Below are positions 45,074 to 53,630 of a stretch of 64,000 nt of DNA, piece by piece. The position numbers and the translations under genes are program-made. The notes below the pieces were generated by a model that was not told where the DNA came from, searched no databases, and saw nothing but the letters and a program-made list of their open reading frames with translations. How positions within the stretch are numbered: the stretch's first letter is position 1; every line of letters starts with the position of its first letter. This DNA comes from Halalkalibacter oceani (GTDB lineage: Bacteria; Bacillota; Bacilli; Bacillales; Bacillaceae_D), in assembly GCF_023715605.1 (NCBI RefSeq), contig NZ_JAMBOL010000007.1, positions 1-64,000 on the forward strand. Reading direction: 5' to 3'.

Positions 45074-46228
45074 CTACCGAAAGACACGAACGCTGTATTT
45101 CTCAATCACATCACGATTGATTTCAATCCCTAATCCAGGCTTTTCAGGTATTTTCACCATTCCATCCTCCATTTGAATCGCATGGAAAATTAAATCTTCG
45201 CGGAATGGATGAGACGATTGATCATATTCCAAATAAGGTTCCAATGGATTTAAAGATAACGGTGCCGGGGGAAGCGAAGCAATATATTGTAAGGATGCGG
45301 CCAGCCCTATCCCGGAGCCCCATACATGAGGGATAAGCATCGTATTATAGGCTTGAGCCATTGCCGCTATTTTTTTGCATTCAGTAAAACCTCCGGAAGA
45401 ACAAAGATCCGGCTGCAGAATATCGAGTGCTCCTCCACTAATCCAATGCCGATATCCGATTTTCCCGAAGATGTTTTCTCCAGCAGCAACAAAAGTCTTT
45501 GTTACATTTCGTAATTGTTTATATCCTTCTAAATCCTCTGGAGGTAAAGGTTCTTCGAAAAAGAAAATATTGTCGCGTTCACTTTCCAGTAAAATTTTTC
45601 TGGCAAGAGAAGCATTGTACGCTCCATTGGCATCAAGCATAATTTTCGGTTTATCGCCAACAGCTTTGCGGATTTCATGAATATATTCAAGATCTGCTTC
45701 TGCTCCAAAACCGATTTTCAGTTTGAACGCTTGAAATCCTTTTGCTAAATGCTCTTTCGCCTCTTTAATCCCGGATTCAATATCATCCTGGTTCTCTTTT
45801 CGATAAAAGCCAGTAGCGTAAGGCGTAATTGCTTTCCGAAACATCCCTCCAATTAATTTGCTTACTGGCTTGTTTACACTTTTCCCGATCACATCCCATA
45901 TTGCAATGTCCACGCCACTTATCGCATTTACCGCAGCTCCACTCTGGCCATACGGCCTTGAAAGATTATACATTTCTTCCCATATTACTTCCACGTCAAA
46001 TGGATCTTTTCCTAAAAGCAGAGGCTTAAAGCAATACTTAATAAACGACGCTGCAATTTCCGGTGGCTGAAGCCCGTGGCAAAGAGACTCTCCCCAACCC
46101 GTTACTCCTTGATCTGTAACAATTTCTACGAGAACTGTGCTGCGCTGATGCACCCAGCCTTGTGAGAAAGCAAATGGTTCCTCCAAAGGAGAAATTAATA
46201 CGTGAGGGATGACATCAATAATTTTCAT
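45074..46228 (-). CDS. mandelate racemase/muconate lactonizing enzyme-family sugar-acid dehydratase
   Basis: 384 residues, enolase superfamily, MR subgroup. A capping domain covers residues 1-~130, then a barrel with K-x-K in FKLKIG, metal ligands Asp in DANGAYN and Glu in FEEPLPPED and AAGEN, and the catalytic His in PHVWGSGIG. The K-x-K plus His-Asp pattern implies a dehydratase or racemase for a sugar acid such as galactonate, gluconate or similar. It is co-directional with a GntP permease 39 bases upstream, which supports sugar-acid use. ATG 46228 is 8 bases from AAAGGAG. Confidence 0.9.
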   Translation of the reverse strand: MKIIDVIPHVLISPLEEPFAFSQGWVHQRSTVLVEIVTDQGVTGWGESLCHGLQPPEIAASFIKYCFKPLLLGKDPFDVEVIWEEMYNLSRPYGQSGAAVNAISGVDIAIWDVIGKSVNKPVSKLIGGMFRKAITPYATGFYRKENQDDIESGIKEAKEHLAKGFQAFKLKIGFGAEADLEYIHEIRKAVGDKPKIMLDANGAYNASLARKILLESERDNIFFFEEPLPPEDLEGYKQLRNVTKTFVAAGENIFGKIGYRHWISGGALDILQPDLCSSGGFTECKKIAAMAQAYNTMLIPHVWGSGIGLAASLQYIASLPPAPLSLNPLEPYLEYDQSSHPFREDLIFHAIQMEDGMVKIPEKPGLGIEINRDVIEKYSVRVFR

Positions 46229-46267
46229 TTTTTCCACTCCTTTTTCTATCTACTATTTTTACTTAAT

Positions 46268-47605
46268 TTAAATAAAGAAAGAGAGAATTCCTACAGCTAT
46301 AATTCCGGTTATCCCCATAATCAATGTAGTAAATGTAACAGCCCAATAGCTTTGTTTGAGATCCATTCCTCCCATTTTTCCAACCATCCAAAATAAACTT
46401 GCATTAGTATGAATAACTGTTAACGAACCGACAGCTACAGCTAATAAGGCGAGCTCCGGGCTGATGCCTAAATCACCTAACAGCGGCATAACAATCGCTG
46501 AAGCAGTTGTAATAGCTACAGTGGATGAGCCAACAGCCGTAACTGTTAAGGCGGCAATGATAAAGGGAATTAAAAATCCAGGAAAACCGAGAGCCAATAC
46601 CTCCCCGCCTAGAAACTCACCGATATTTGTTTCTTTAAGCACGCTTCCGAAGCTTCCCCCTGCCGCTGTAATGAGCAAGATATTGGCACTTTTTTCAATA
46701 GCATTAGAAACCCACGTATCTGTCACTTCTCCGTCCAATTTTTTAGGAAGCAAAAACGCCAGTAACACCCCTATTAAAAGAGCAATTGGAGGGGAACCAA
46801 TGAAAATAATAATGCTTATGAGCAAAGAATCACCCGAAAGAAACTGACTGGAGAAAGATTGGCCAATAATTAAAATAATAGGGACGATGATGGGCAGAAA
46901 AGAGCGAAAAGTCGATGGAGTGTGGACAATTGTTTTCTCTGACTCATCAGATTGTTCTAAATCCTCTTCCACCATGATCTTCGGATATTTTCGCGTTAGA
47001 AACTTAGAGTTTGCCCATAAAGTAGTGACGATTACAATAGGTATGGCTACAATGAGGGCATAAATCGTAAACTTCCCAAGGTCGGCTCCTAAAAGTTCAG
47101 CTCCTGCGATGGGCCCCGGAGTAGGCGGTATCAACACATGAGTTGTCATCAAGCCCGCCATCAGCGCTGTAGCTAAGGACACATAAGGAATGTTACCGAC
47201 TTTAGAAAGGGATTTTATAATTGGGTTTAAAAGCACAAATCCGGAGTCACTAAATACAGGGATAGAAACGACGGCTCCAGAGACATTCGTACCTAGCGTA
47301 CTTTTCTTTTTACCGATAATACCTAGAATAAATTGAGCAATTTTTTTAGCTCCCCCTGTTGCCGTAAGGATTTCACCGATGATTATTCCTGAAACAATGA
47401 CGATCCCTACACTTCCCAATATCGAACCAAACCCATTAAGAATCGTATCAAGCGTTTGTTCTATCCCAAGTCCACTTGCCAAACCAAAAAATATGGACAC
47501 AAATAGCAATGAAAGAAAGGGATGAATCTTCATTTTAACGATCATAAATATTAAAAAGAACATACATATAAGCAGCCAAAAGGCTATCCATGACTGTGCC
47601 ACCAT
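46268..47605 (-). CDS. GntP-family gluconate/sugar-acid:proton symporter
   Basis: 445 residues, about 12 membrane segments. The GntP signatures are FGGEVLALGFPGFLIPFIIAALTVTAVGSSTVA and HVLIPPTPGPIAGAELLGADLG. It should import the acid used by the dehydratase just downstream. First gene of the two-gene operon; upstream lie a LacI operator and a cre box. GGGAGGG sets the start. Confidence 0.92.
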   Translation of the reverse strand: MVAQSWIAFWLLICMFFLIFMIVKMKIHPFLSLLFVSIFFGLASGLGIEQTLDTILNGFGSILGSVGIVIVSGIIIGEILTATGGAKKIAQFILGIIGKKKSTLGTNVSGAVVSIPVFSDSGFVLLNPIIKSLSKVGNIPYVSLATALMAGLMTTHVLIPPTPGPIAGAELLGADLGKFTIYALIVAIPIVIVTTLWANSKFLTRKYPKIMVEEDLEQSDESEKTIVHTPSTFRSFLPIIVPIILIIGQSFSSQFLSGDSLLISIIIFIGSPPIALLIGVLLAFLLPKKLDGEVTDTWVSNAIEKSANILLITAAGGSFGSVLKETNIGEFLGGEVLALGFPGFLIPFIIAALTVTAVGSSTVAITTASAIVMPLLGDLGISPELALLAVAVGSLTVIHTNASLFWMVGKMGGMDLKQSYWAVTFTTLIMGITGIIAVGILSFFI

Positions 47606-47749
47606 AGCACAACCCTCCCACCAATAAATAATTTTAAGCTTTCAAATCATTGTCCTCACGCTCATATTATCCACCAACACCCATCCTATCGCTTGCCAAT
47701 GTTCCGTTCCTTTAAAATGTCATTATTCCTCTAAGCATCCCCCCTTTTA

Positions 47750-47763
47750 TATAAGCGCTTTCA
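47750..47763 (-). promoter_or_regulatory. cre box upstream of gntP-like operon
   Basis: TGAAAGCGCTTATA on the minus strand, matching cre at 12-13 of 14 positions. It lies 5 bases from the LacI operator, so sugar repression and specific repression converge. Confidence 0.6.
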
Positions 47764-47768
47764 TTAAA

Positions 47769-47782
47769 TCTAATCGATTAGA
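47769..47782. promoter_or_regulatory. LacI-family operator, TCTAATCGATTAGA
   Basis: Perfect 14-base palindrome in the gap between the lacI gene and gntP. The same core appears in front of the regulator's own gene. Confidence 0.82.
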
Positions 47783-47815
47783 AATGACTGAGAAAAAGAA
47801 ATGGCTTTACACCAT

Positions 47816-48832
47816 TTACCCTTTTTCAACCCCACAAGTTTGTCTGATCATTAACTTTGGACTAAGAACAACATTTTGGATATCATCTTTTTTATCTTTT
47901 TGATTGATTTTCTCTATTAATCGCTCCATAGCCCGTCTGCCTATTTCATACCTTGGTATATGAACGGTCGTAAGTTGCACAAAGCGAAATGAGGTAATAA
48001 ATAAATCATCGAATCCGACAACAGCTATATCTCCCGGGATGGAAAGGTTTAAATCTTTAACCGCATCAATTACCCCGAGTGCCATAAAATCAGAGCTGGA
48101 AAAAATGGCAGTAGGTCTTTCATCAGCGGGTAGCTCCAATAACCGCTTAGCTCCCTCATAGCTTTTTTGATATTCGGTATTTCCCCAGACTATCCATTCC
48201 GGCTTGACTTCAAGGTTTGCATCTTCCATTGCTTTCAAAAAGCCTTTCTTCCTGTCAGCACTTACTGCAGAACCTCTCAGCCCCTCAATAAAGGCTATTT
48301 TCACATGGCCGCCAGTAATCAGGTGCTTCGCTGCCATGTAGCCTCCCGAAAAGTTATCAGCCGTTACTGAATCTACCTCCAGACCTTCTATCCCTCTGTG
48401 GGCAAGTACAATAGGAAAGGAAGTATCCATTAACTTCTTTACTTGTTCAATATCTTTCTCCAAAGCATTTGCCAGTATCATACCATCTATTCCGCCTTTA
48501 CGTACTTGATCCATTATGCCGGCAAATTGTCCCTGCTTATCTTCTGTGTTGAATAAAAGCAAAGTGTAACCGTTTTCTCTGGCGACATCCTGACAGCCCT
48601 TCGCCAAATCAGGGTAAAAAGGATTCATAATGTCAGGCAGTACCATTGCAATGGTATTATTCTTCTTGACGCGAAGCCTTCTTGCTACTTCATTCGGAAC
48701 ATAGTTTAATTCTTCAATTGCTTTTAAAACCTTTGTCTTTCTTTCTTCGCTCACAGGTCTGTCATTGAGGACATAGGAGACTGTGGCGACTGAAACTCCT
48801 GCTTTTTTCGCTATATCTTTTATCGTTGCCAA
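47816..48832 (-). CDS. LacI-family repressor of the sugar-acid operon
   Basis: 338 residues. N-terminal HTH (MATIKDIAKKAGVSVATVSYVLND) and hinge NEVARRLR, then the sugar-binding-like domain; typical tail MIRQTCGVEKG. It is transcribed towards gntP. Operators with the core TAATCGATTA lie on both sides of the gene, implying repression of itself and of gntP-dehydratase. Confidence 0.92.
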   Translation of the reverse strand: MATIKDIAKKAGVSVATVSYVLNDRPVSEERKTKVLKAIEELNYVPNEVARRLRVKKNNTIAMVLPDIMNPFYPDLAKGCQDVARENGYTLLLFNTEDKQGQFAGIMDQVRKGGIDGMILANALEKDIEQVKKLMDTSFPIVLAHRGIEGLEVDSVTADNFSGGYMAAKHLITGGHVKIAFIEGLRGSAVSADRKKGFLKAMEDANLEVKPEWIVWGNTEYQKSYEGAKRLLELPADERPTAIFSSSDFMALGVIDAVKDLNLSIPGDIAVVGFDDLFITSFRFVQLTTVHIPRYEIGRRAMERLIEKINQKDKKDDIQNVVLSPKLMIRQTCGVEKG

Positions 48833-48850
48833 ATCAAAGAAAACCTCCAG

Positions 48851-48866
48851 ATCTAATCGATTAGAT
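48851..48866. promoter_or_regulatory. LacI operator in front of its own gene
   Basis: ATCTAATCGATTAGAT, 16-base perfect palindrome about 18 bases upstream of the repressor start codon; same core as 47769-47782. Confidence 0.82.
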
Positions 48867-48994
48867 TTATCGTCATTGTACTGTTTCTCAATTCACCTGT
48901 CAATCAAATCCTAAAATGAATTCTGAAAATTCGACTAAACTAATACACTTGACTCTATATATTCTATAGCATTTAGTATCTGTATTCTTACCGC

Positions 48995-49029
48995 AAAAAA
49001 AATCCCGCTAGGACAAAAGCCAGCGGGGC
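48995..49029 (-). terminator. terminator of the 49042 gene
   Basis: Minus-strand CCCGCT ... AGCGGG stem followed by ATTTTTTTTG, just after the stop codon. Confidence 0.8.
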
Positions 49030-49041
49030 TTAGAAAACGAA

Positions 49042-49338
49042 TTAATGGACATAAAGCTGCTGAAAGGTCAGATCCTCTTTATCAACACCTAGCCCCTCCA
49101 AAAAGTCAAATACGTCCTGAAAAGAAGCGACCGGATACTGGGTTTTACACATGTGACTCGTACGATGAAGATCACGTAAAAACTTCCGGTCCTTGCCGAT
49201 CTTCTTTTCCATTTTCATTAAAATGTCGAGCACTTCCTGATCTTTCTCAAAGGTCACATGTCCATCACTTTCATTAAAGTAAACAATTAATGGAACCTGC
49301 GTATACGGATGAACAAAATGCGCTTTAAAAAGATTCAT
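49042..49338 (-). CDS. conserved hypothetical protein
   Basis: 98 residues. The start MNLFKAHFVHPYTQVPLIVYFNESDGHVTFEKD looks like beta strands, followed by a helical, basic region (DILMKMEKKIGKDRKFLRDLHRTSH). It has one CKTQ cysteine and no membrane segment. I do not recognise the family. GGAGGGGG lies 3-8 bases from the ATG, and a terminator follows, so it is a real single gene. Confidence 0.65.
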   Translation of the reverse strand: MNLFKAHFVHPYTQVPLIVYFNESDGHVTFEKDQEVLDILMKMEKKIGKDRKFLRDLHRTSHMCKTQYPVASFQDVFDFLEGLGVDKEDLTFQQLYVH

Positions 49339-49491
49339 TTTCCCCCTCCTCTTTTTCTTTCTCTTCTCACTATACAAAAAGCGGCCAAAGAATCAAGACA
49401 TTTGTTCATATTATCCACTCTTCTCCCTTAATCTGTTAAACTAAAAGAGAAATCAAGAAATAATTTCTCAGTCTCAGAATAGGAGGACAAG

Positions 49492-50253
49492 ATGAATTAC
49501 ACCATTATTACCGGTTCATCAAGAGGATTAGGACAAGCAATTGCTACACGGCTCCTCACAAAAGAAGCACAAACTTTAATTTGTATCTCCCGGAACGAAA
49601 ATGAAGAGATCAAGCAAGCCGCCGAGCAGCACAACATCGGCTACCATTTCTATTCCGTCGATTTAAGCAATGTTTCTGCACTCCCAGCGTTAATGGACAA
49701 GATTTTTTCCACCATTGAACTGGATGAAGCAAAGCAAATTCATCTTATCAACAACGCCGGACTGCTCGCTCCCGCCCGCCCATTAGAGCGAGTCGAAAGC
49801 GAGGAGCTTCAGAAAAATGTAAACGTTAATCTCGCAGCACCAATGCTTTTGACCGCCGAATTTCTCAAGCACACCGCAAACAGTCCGGCAGACAAACGCA
49901 TTATCAACGTTTCTTCCGGCGCCGGCCAGCGTCCGATTTACGGATGGAGCTGCTATGGCGCAGCGAAGGCCGGACTTGATTTATTCAGCCGCAACGTCGC
50001 CGTCGAACAAGCGGAAGCCGCTCACCCGGCAAAGATTTGCTCCTTTGGCCCGGGTATTATGGACACGGCGATGCAAGGAGAAATCCGCTCAATCGATAAA
50101 AATGATTTCATTCATGTCGATACGTTCCGCCGCTATAAGGAAGAAGGAAAGCTCCTTGCTCCAGATCAGGTCGCCAAAGTGATTGTCGATCTGCTCGAAT
50201 CAAATGATTTCCCCGACGGCAAAGTGACCGACATCAGCAAATATCTTTCTTAG
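49492..50253 (+). CDS. short-chain dehydrogenase, benzil reductase (YueD)-like
   Basis: 253 residues, SDR with TGSSRGLG (cofactor), NNAGL, VSSGAGQRPIYGWSCYGAAKAGLD (Ser...Tyr-x3-Lys) and an extended helical insertion. It resembles the (S)-benzoin-forming benzil reductase/sepiapterin reductase group. GGAGG lies 6-7 bases from the ATG. It ends 190 bases before the CRISPR array and is unrelated to it. Confidence 0.82.
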   Translation: MNYTIITGSSRGLGQAIATRLLTKEAQTLICISRNENEEIKQAAEQHNIGYHFYSVDLSNVSALPALMDKIFSTIELDEAKQIHLINNAGLLAPARPLERVESEELQKNVNVNLAAPMLLTAEFLKHTANSPADKRIINVSSGAGQRPIYGWSCYGAAKAGLDLFSRNVAVEQAEAAHPAKICSFGPGIMDTAMQGEIRSIDKNDFIHVDTFRRYKEEGKLLAPDQVAKVIVDLLESNDFPDGKVTDISKYLS

Positions 50254-50442
50254 CTTTTCATAGTGGGTAGCCGGTGCGAACCCCAAGCGCACATAAAAAC
50301 CCCGGATCACTCGCACCAAAAAAAGACTGAAATATGAAAAAATATGTAACACCAAACAAGAATATGCTATTCTATTACCAAGAAAAGTTAATAAAAAGTA
50401 CTCACCAGCGCTGTTTTTCCTTTTTTTAGGGGAAATCGGGCT
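50254..50442 (+). promoter_or_regulatory. CRISPR leader
   Basis: AT-rich, non-coding sequence directly before the first repeat, with GGTGCGAACCCCAAGCGCAC and a run of A/T later (TTTTTCCTTTTTTTAGGGG). This layout resembles leaders of type I-C arrays in Bacillaceae. It should hold the promoter for the precursor RNA and the site where new spacers enter. Confidence 0.75.
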
Positions 50443-51608
50443 ATCGCACTCTTTATGAGTGCGTGGATTGAAATACAACGAGATCATAAAGGCGATTCAG
50501 CCTGTCACAATCGCACTCTTTATGAGTGCGTGGATTGAAATTAATCTCTGGTTCTGCTACTGCTGTCACCTCAGAGATCGCACTCTTTATGAGTGCGTGG
50601 ATTGAAATGATTAGCCAGGACGTTTGGCGTTAATACGTTTAATCGCACTCTTTATGAGTGCGTGGATTGAAATTCGTGCAATATCAACGCATTGAAAACG
50701 TGGCGATATCGCACTCTTTATGAGTGCGTGGATTGAAATATTACCTTCAGGAATTCGAGTTGGCACTACGTTAAATCGCACTCTTTATGGGTGCGTGGAT
50801 TGAAATAATCTGTATTAATAGAGCATGTTGGATTATTCGAATCGCACTCTTTATGGGTGCGTGGATTGAAATTCTCTGTCGCTTTTTTATCCGTTTCCTT
50901 TCTTGTTATCGCACTCTTTATGGGTGCGTGGATTGAAATAACACTGCTAAATCCAAACGCTTCGATGTAATCAATCGCACTCTTTATGGGTGCGTGGATT
51001 GAAATTAATGTTTCAGCTTTCTTACTCCAGCCATAGCTTTATCGCACTCTTTATGGGTGCGTGGATTGAAATGCGTGCCCTTTCTCAAGCAGGTGGGTGA
51101 GCTGTGGCATCGCACTCTTTATGAGTGCGTGGATTGAAATTTCCATGAAATGATTCACAGTACAGGGCATACAAAATCGCACTCTTTATGAGTGCGTGGA
51201 TTGAAATCTCCTAGCGAACTTTTCGTGACCATCCAGCGCTCATCGCACTCTTTATGGGTGCGTGGATTGAAATTTTTGCTCTTGTAGAGCTTGCTTAATG
51301 ACTTGCGATCGCACTCTTTATGGGTGCGTGGATTGAAATTTGGCTCTTGATCCTTACTCCAAAACTTAAACCCATCGCACTCTTTATGGGGGCGTGGATT
51401 GAAATATCGTCTCCTTCAGCACCTGGTTAATGACAATTCGGATCGCACTCTTTATGGGTGCGTGGATTGAAATTCAGCTGACACAGGGACCCCTTTGCCG
51501 TACTTTAAATCGCACTCTTTATGGAGTGCGTAGATTGAAATTTGAAATCTAGTAAATCAGTATCAACAGTGTCATATCGCATTCTTTGGCAGGGGCATGG
51601 ATGGCTAG
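50443..51608 (+). CRISPR. type I-C CRISPR array, 17 repeats plus one decayed repeat
   Basis: Repeats are 32 bases, beginning ATCGCACTCTTTATGAG or ...GGG and ending TGCGTGGATTGAAAT, the type I-C form (GTCGCAC...GATTGAAAT). Starts: 50443, 50510, 50577, 50642, 50708, 50775, 50841, 50908, 50974, 51041, 51109, 51176, 51242, 51308, 51374, 51442, 51509 (last one 33 bases, altered), then a decayed 18th at 51576. Spacers are 33-36 bases and all differ. Repeat stem CGCACTC/GAGTGCG becomes CGCACTC/GGGTGCG (one G-U) in repeats 6-10 and 13-16; the 15th has GGGGGCG. No cas gene is present between 49 and 52 kb or elsewhere in the window. Confidence 0.98.
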
Positions 51609-51675
51609 GATCTTACAGCTTCTTTTCCCCTCCACCGTTTACTCCGCTCTTCCCCTCACTCAACCAAATAAAAAC

Positions 51676-51705
51676 AACCCGCCGCTCAGAAAAATGCGAC
51701 GGGTT
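51676..51705 (-). terminator. terminator of the lysR gene
   Basis: Minus-strand AACCCGTCGC / GCGGCGGGTT followed by GTTTTTATTT, between the CRISPR end and the LysR stop codon. Confidence 0.82.
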
Positions 51706-51719
51706 ACAGGGGCAGAGCG

Positions 51720-52577
51720 TTAGTTGCTATGTTCTTCCTCTTTGATTAAACGTAAAAAGGAGCGGTAGGCCTGGTCCAGATAAATGTCTTTTCGATGAAT
51801 GAAAAAGAGATCGACTGTTTGCTCTTCAGGGGGAAGGGTATGAACGGTGAGCGTTCCCTCATTGATTTGCTGGGTGGCAAGCGATTTTGGTAAAATCGCT
51901 ATGCCGAGACCTGCCTCGATGCAATGTAAAATCGCTTCCAAGGTGCTGAGCTCCAGCCGATTCCCTGGAGAAATTTGATTTGTCTCAAACCAGCGGTCGA
52001 GTCTTGTTTTATATGGACAGTGAGGACGCGTCAAGATATTTTTTGCGCTTAGCTCAATGTCTTGCTTTGCATTGGAAATGATCACAAGCTCCTCTTGATA
52101 GATTGGGATGGCTTCCAACTTATTGTCTTCAATCGGCCCGATGACAAAAGCTCCGTCCAGCTTATGTGTAAGCACATCCTGGATGAGCTGTGTCGTTAAC
52201 GCGACGCGCAAGGATAGCTCGACATTCGGGAATTGCTCGTTATAATTCACCAACAGCTGCGGCAGTCGGGCCGCGGCGGCTGTTTCATTTGTTCCTAGGG
52301 AAAGCGAGCCATGGGGCTCGTCTGAATCCTGGATCGCTTTTTTTGTTTCGTTGACAAGCAGCAAAATCTCCTCGGCCTGTTTTAATAATAATTTTCCCTT
52401 CCCCGTCAAACTGATGCCGCGTGGATGACGATAAAACAGCTGTGTGTTGAGTTCTGTCTCCAGCTTTTTCATTCTTGCCGTCACATTCGATTGGACATAG
52501 TTCAACCGTTCCGCTGTTTTTGTGATGTTTTGTTCAGCGGCGAGCGTTTTGAAAATAAGCAGATCTTTCATATCCAT
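51720..52577 (-). CDS. LysR-family transcriptional regulator
   Basis: 285 residues. The N-terminal winged helix contains AAEQNITKTAERLNYVQSNVTARMKKLE; an effector domain follows with two lobes. Divergent from the hydrolase-dehydrogenase pair across a ~130-base gap containing AT-rich inverted sequence (TGATTGAATTATTC...AATCA), a place for LysR sites. It probably controls that pair. GGGGAG sets the ATG at 52577. Confidence 0.9.
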   Translation of the reverse strand: MDMKDLLIFKTLAAEQNITKTAERLNYVQSNVTARMKKLETELNTQLFYRHPRGISLTGKGKLLLKQAEEILLLVNETKKAIQDSDEPHGSLSLGTNETAAAARLPQLLVNYNEQFPNVELSLRVALTTQLIQDVLTHKLDGAFVIGPIEDNKLEAIPIYQEELVIISNAKQDIELSAKNILTRPHCPYKTRLDRWFETNQISPGNRLELSTLEAILHCIEAGLGIAILPKSLATQQINEGTLTVHTLPPEEQTVDLFFIHRKDIYLDQAYRSFLRLIKEEEHSN

Positions 52578-52706
52578 CTTTAACTCCCCTTCCCTATAAC
52601 CATCAAAAAAAGTGATTGAATTATTCAAAATGAATCATTTTTAATTATATAGTAAACGAGATAGACTGTACCTAGCAAGCTATTACGATGTGAGGTGATT
52701 TAGCAA

Positions 52707-53627
52707 ATGAATGATTGGCAAAACCTTCAGCAAGCAGGACTTACTAAGCAGTATGCACTTGTAAACGGTGTGCGTCTTCACTATGTGGAAGCAGGAAAAC
52801 AGCATCATCAAACGGTCGTCCTTTTACATGGCTTCCCGCAAAATTGGCAGATGTGGCGTTATCTCATTCCTGAATTAATAAAGCGCTATCATGTCATTGC
52901 TGTCGATTTAAGAGGCTATGGCGATTCGGAGAAACCGGAAGGAATGAACGGCTATGATAAAGGAACGATGGCACGTGATGTTTACGAATTGATCGCTTCC
53001 ATGCAGCTAAAAAAAATCGCGCTCGTCGGCCATGATCGCGGCGCGAGGGTGGCAAGACGCTTTGCCCTTGATTATCCAGATACCGTCGCCGCCCTTAGCC
53101 TTATTGATATTCTTCCGCTGGAATTAATTTATGATCAGCTATCTGTTTCGGCAGCCGCGAAAAAATATTGGCATTGGACGTTCCAATTAGTGCCTGACTT
53201 GCCTGAAGCATTAATCGAAGGCCGCGAAGAAGTTTATTTGCAGTTTTTATTTAACCGCAGCCCGGAACTGCTCAAGCAATTAAAAAAAGAGGGTGTGTGG
53301 CAGGAATACCTCCGGGCTTGGAAGGAGCCGGGCGGTTATCAGGCCGCGCTAAATGACTACCGCGCCACCTATGAAGTCGATTTGCCAAAGTATCGGGCGG
53401 AGCGTCAAGTTCAGCGAAAACTGACACAGCCTTGCCTGCTATTATGGGGTGATCATGGAAATTTAGCCGATCAACCCGTACTCGATTACTGGAAAGAGGT
53501 CGCAACGACCGTTAGCGGAAAAGCAATTGCCGACTGTGGACATTATGTGCCTGAGGAACAGCCCGAAGCCGTTCTCCAGGAGCTATTACCATTTTTACAA
53601 AACTTTTTTCACGAAGGAGAGTCATAG
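52707..53627 (+). CDS. alpha/beta hydrolase, haloacetate dehalogenase-like
   Basis: 306 residues. Residues match the fluoroacetate dehalogenase plan almost by number: nucleophile Asp110 and Arg111/Arg114 in GHDRGARVARR, Asp134, the W-H-W cluster at 155-157 that forms the halide pocket in that family, Tyr218 in NDYRATYE, and His279. The oxyanion motif HGFPQNW is present. The pattern supports cleavage of C-halogen bonds of 2-haloacetates; epoxide hydrolase activity is the other option in this subfamily. Three bases separate it from the next gene. GAGGTGAT precedes the ATG. Confidence 0.82.
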   Translation: MNDWQNLQQAGLTKQYALVNGVRLHYVEAGKQHHQTVVLLHGFPQNWQMWRYLIPELIKRYHVIAVDLRGYGDSEKPEGMNGYDKGTMARDVYELIASMQLKKIALVGHDRGARVARRFALDYPDTVAALSLIDILPLELIYDQLSVSAAAKKYWHWTFQLVPDLPEALIEGREEVYLQFLFNRSPELLKQLKKEGVWQEYLRAWKEPGGYQAALNDYRATYEVDLPKYRAERQVQRKLTQPCLLLWGDHGNLADQPVLDYWKEVATTVSGKAIADCGHYVPEEQPEAVLQELLPFLQNFFHEGES

Positions 53628-53630
53628 AAA

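Noticed and set aside
50254-51719. Possible Cas or defence genes beside the CRISPR array
   Set aside because: The flanking genes are an SDR and a LysR regulator; ORFs readable in the array itself are repeats and spacers, not genes.
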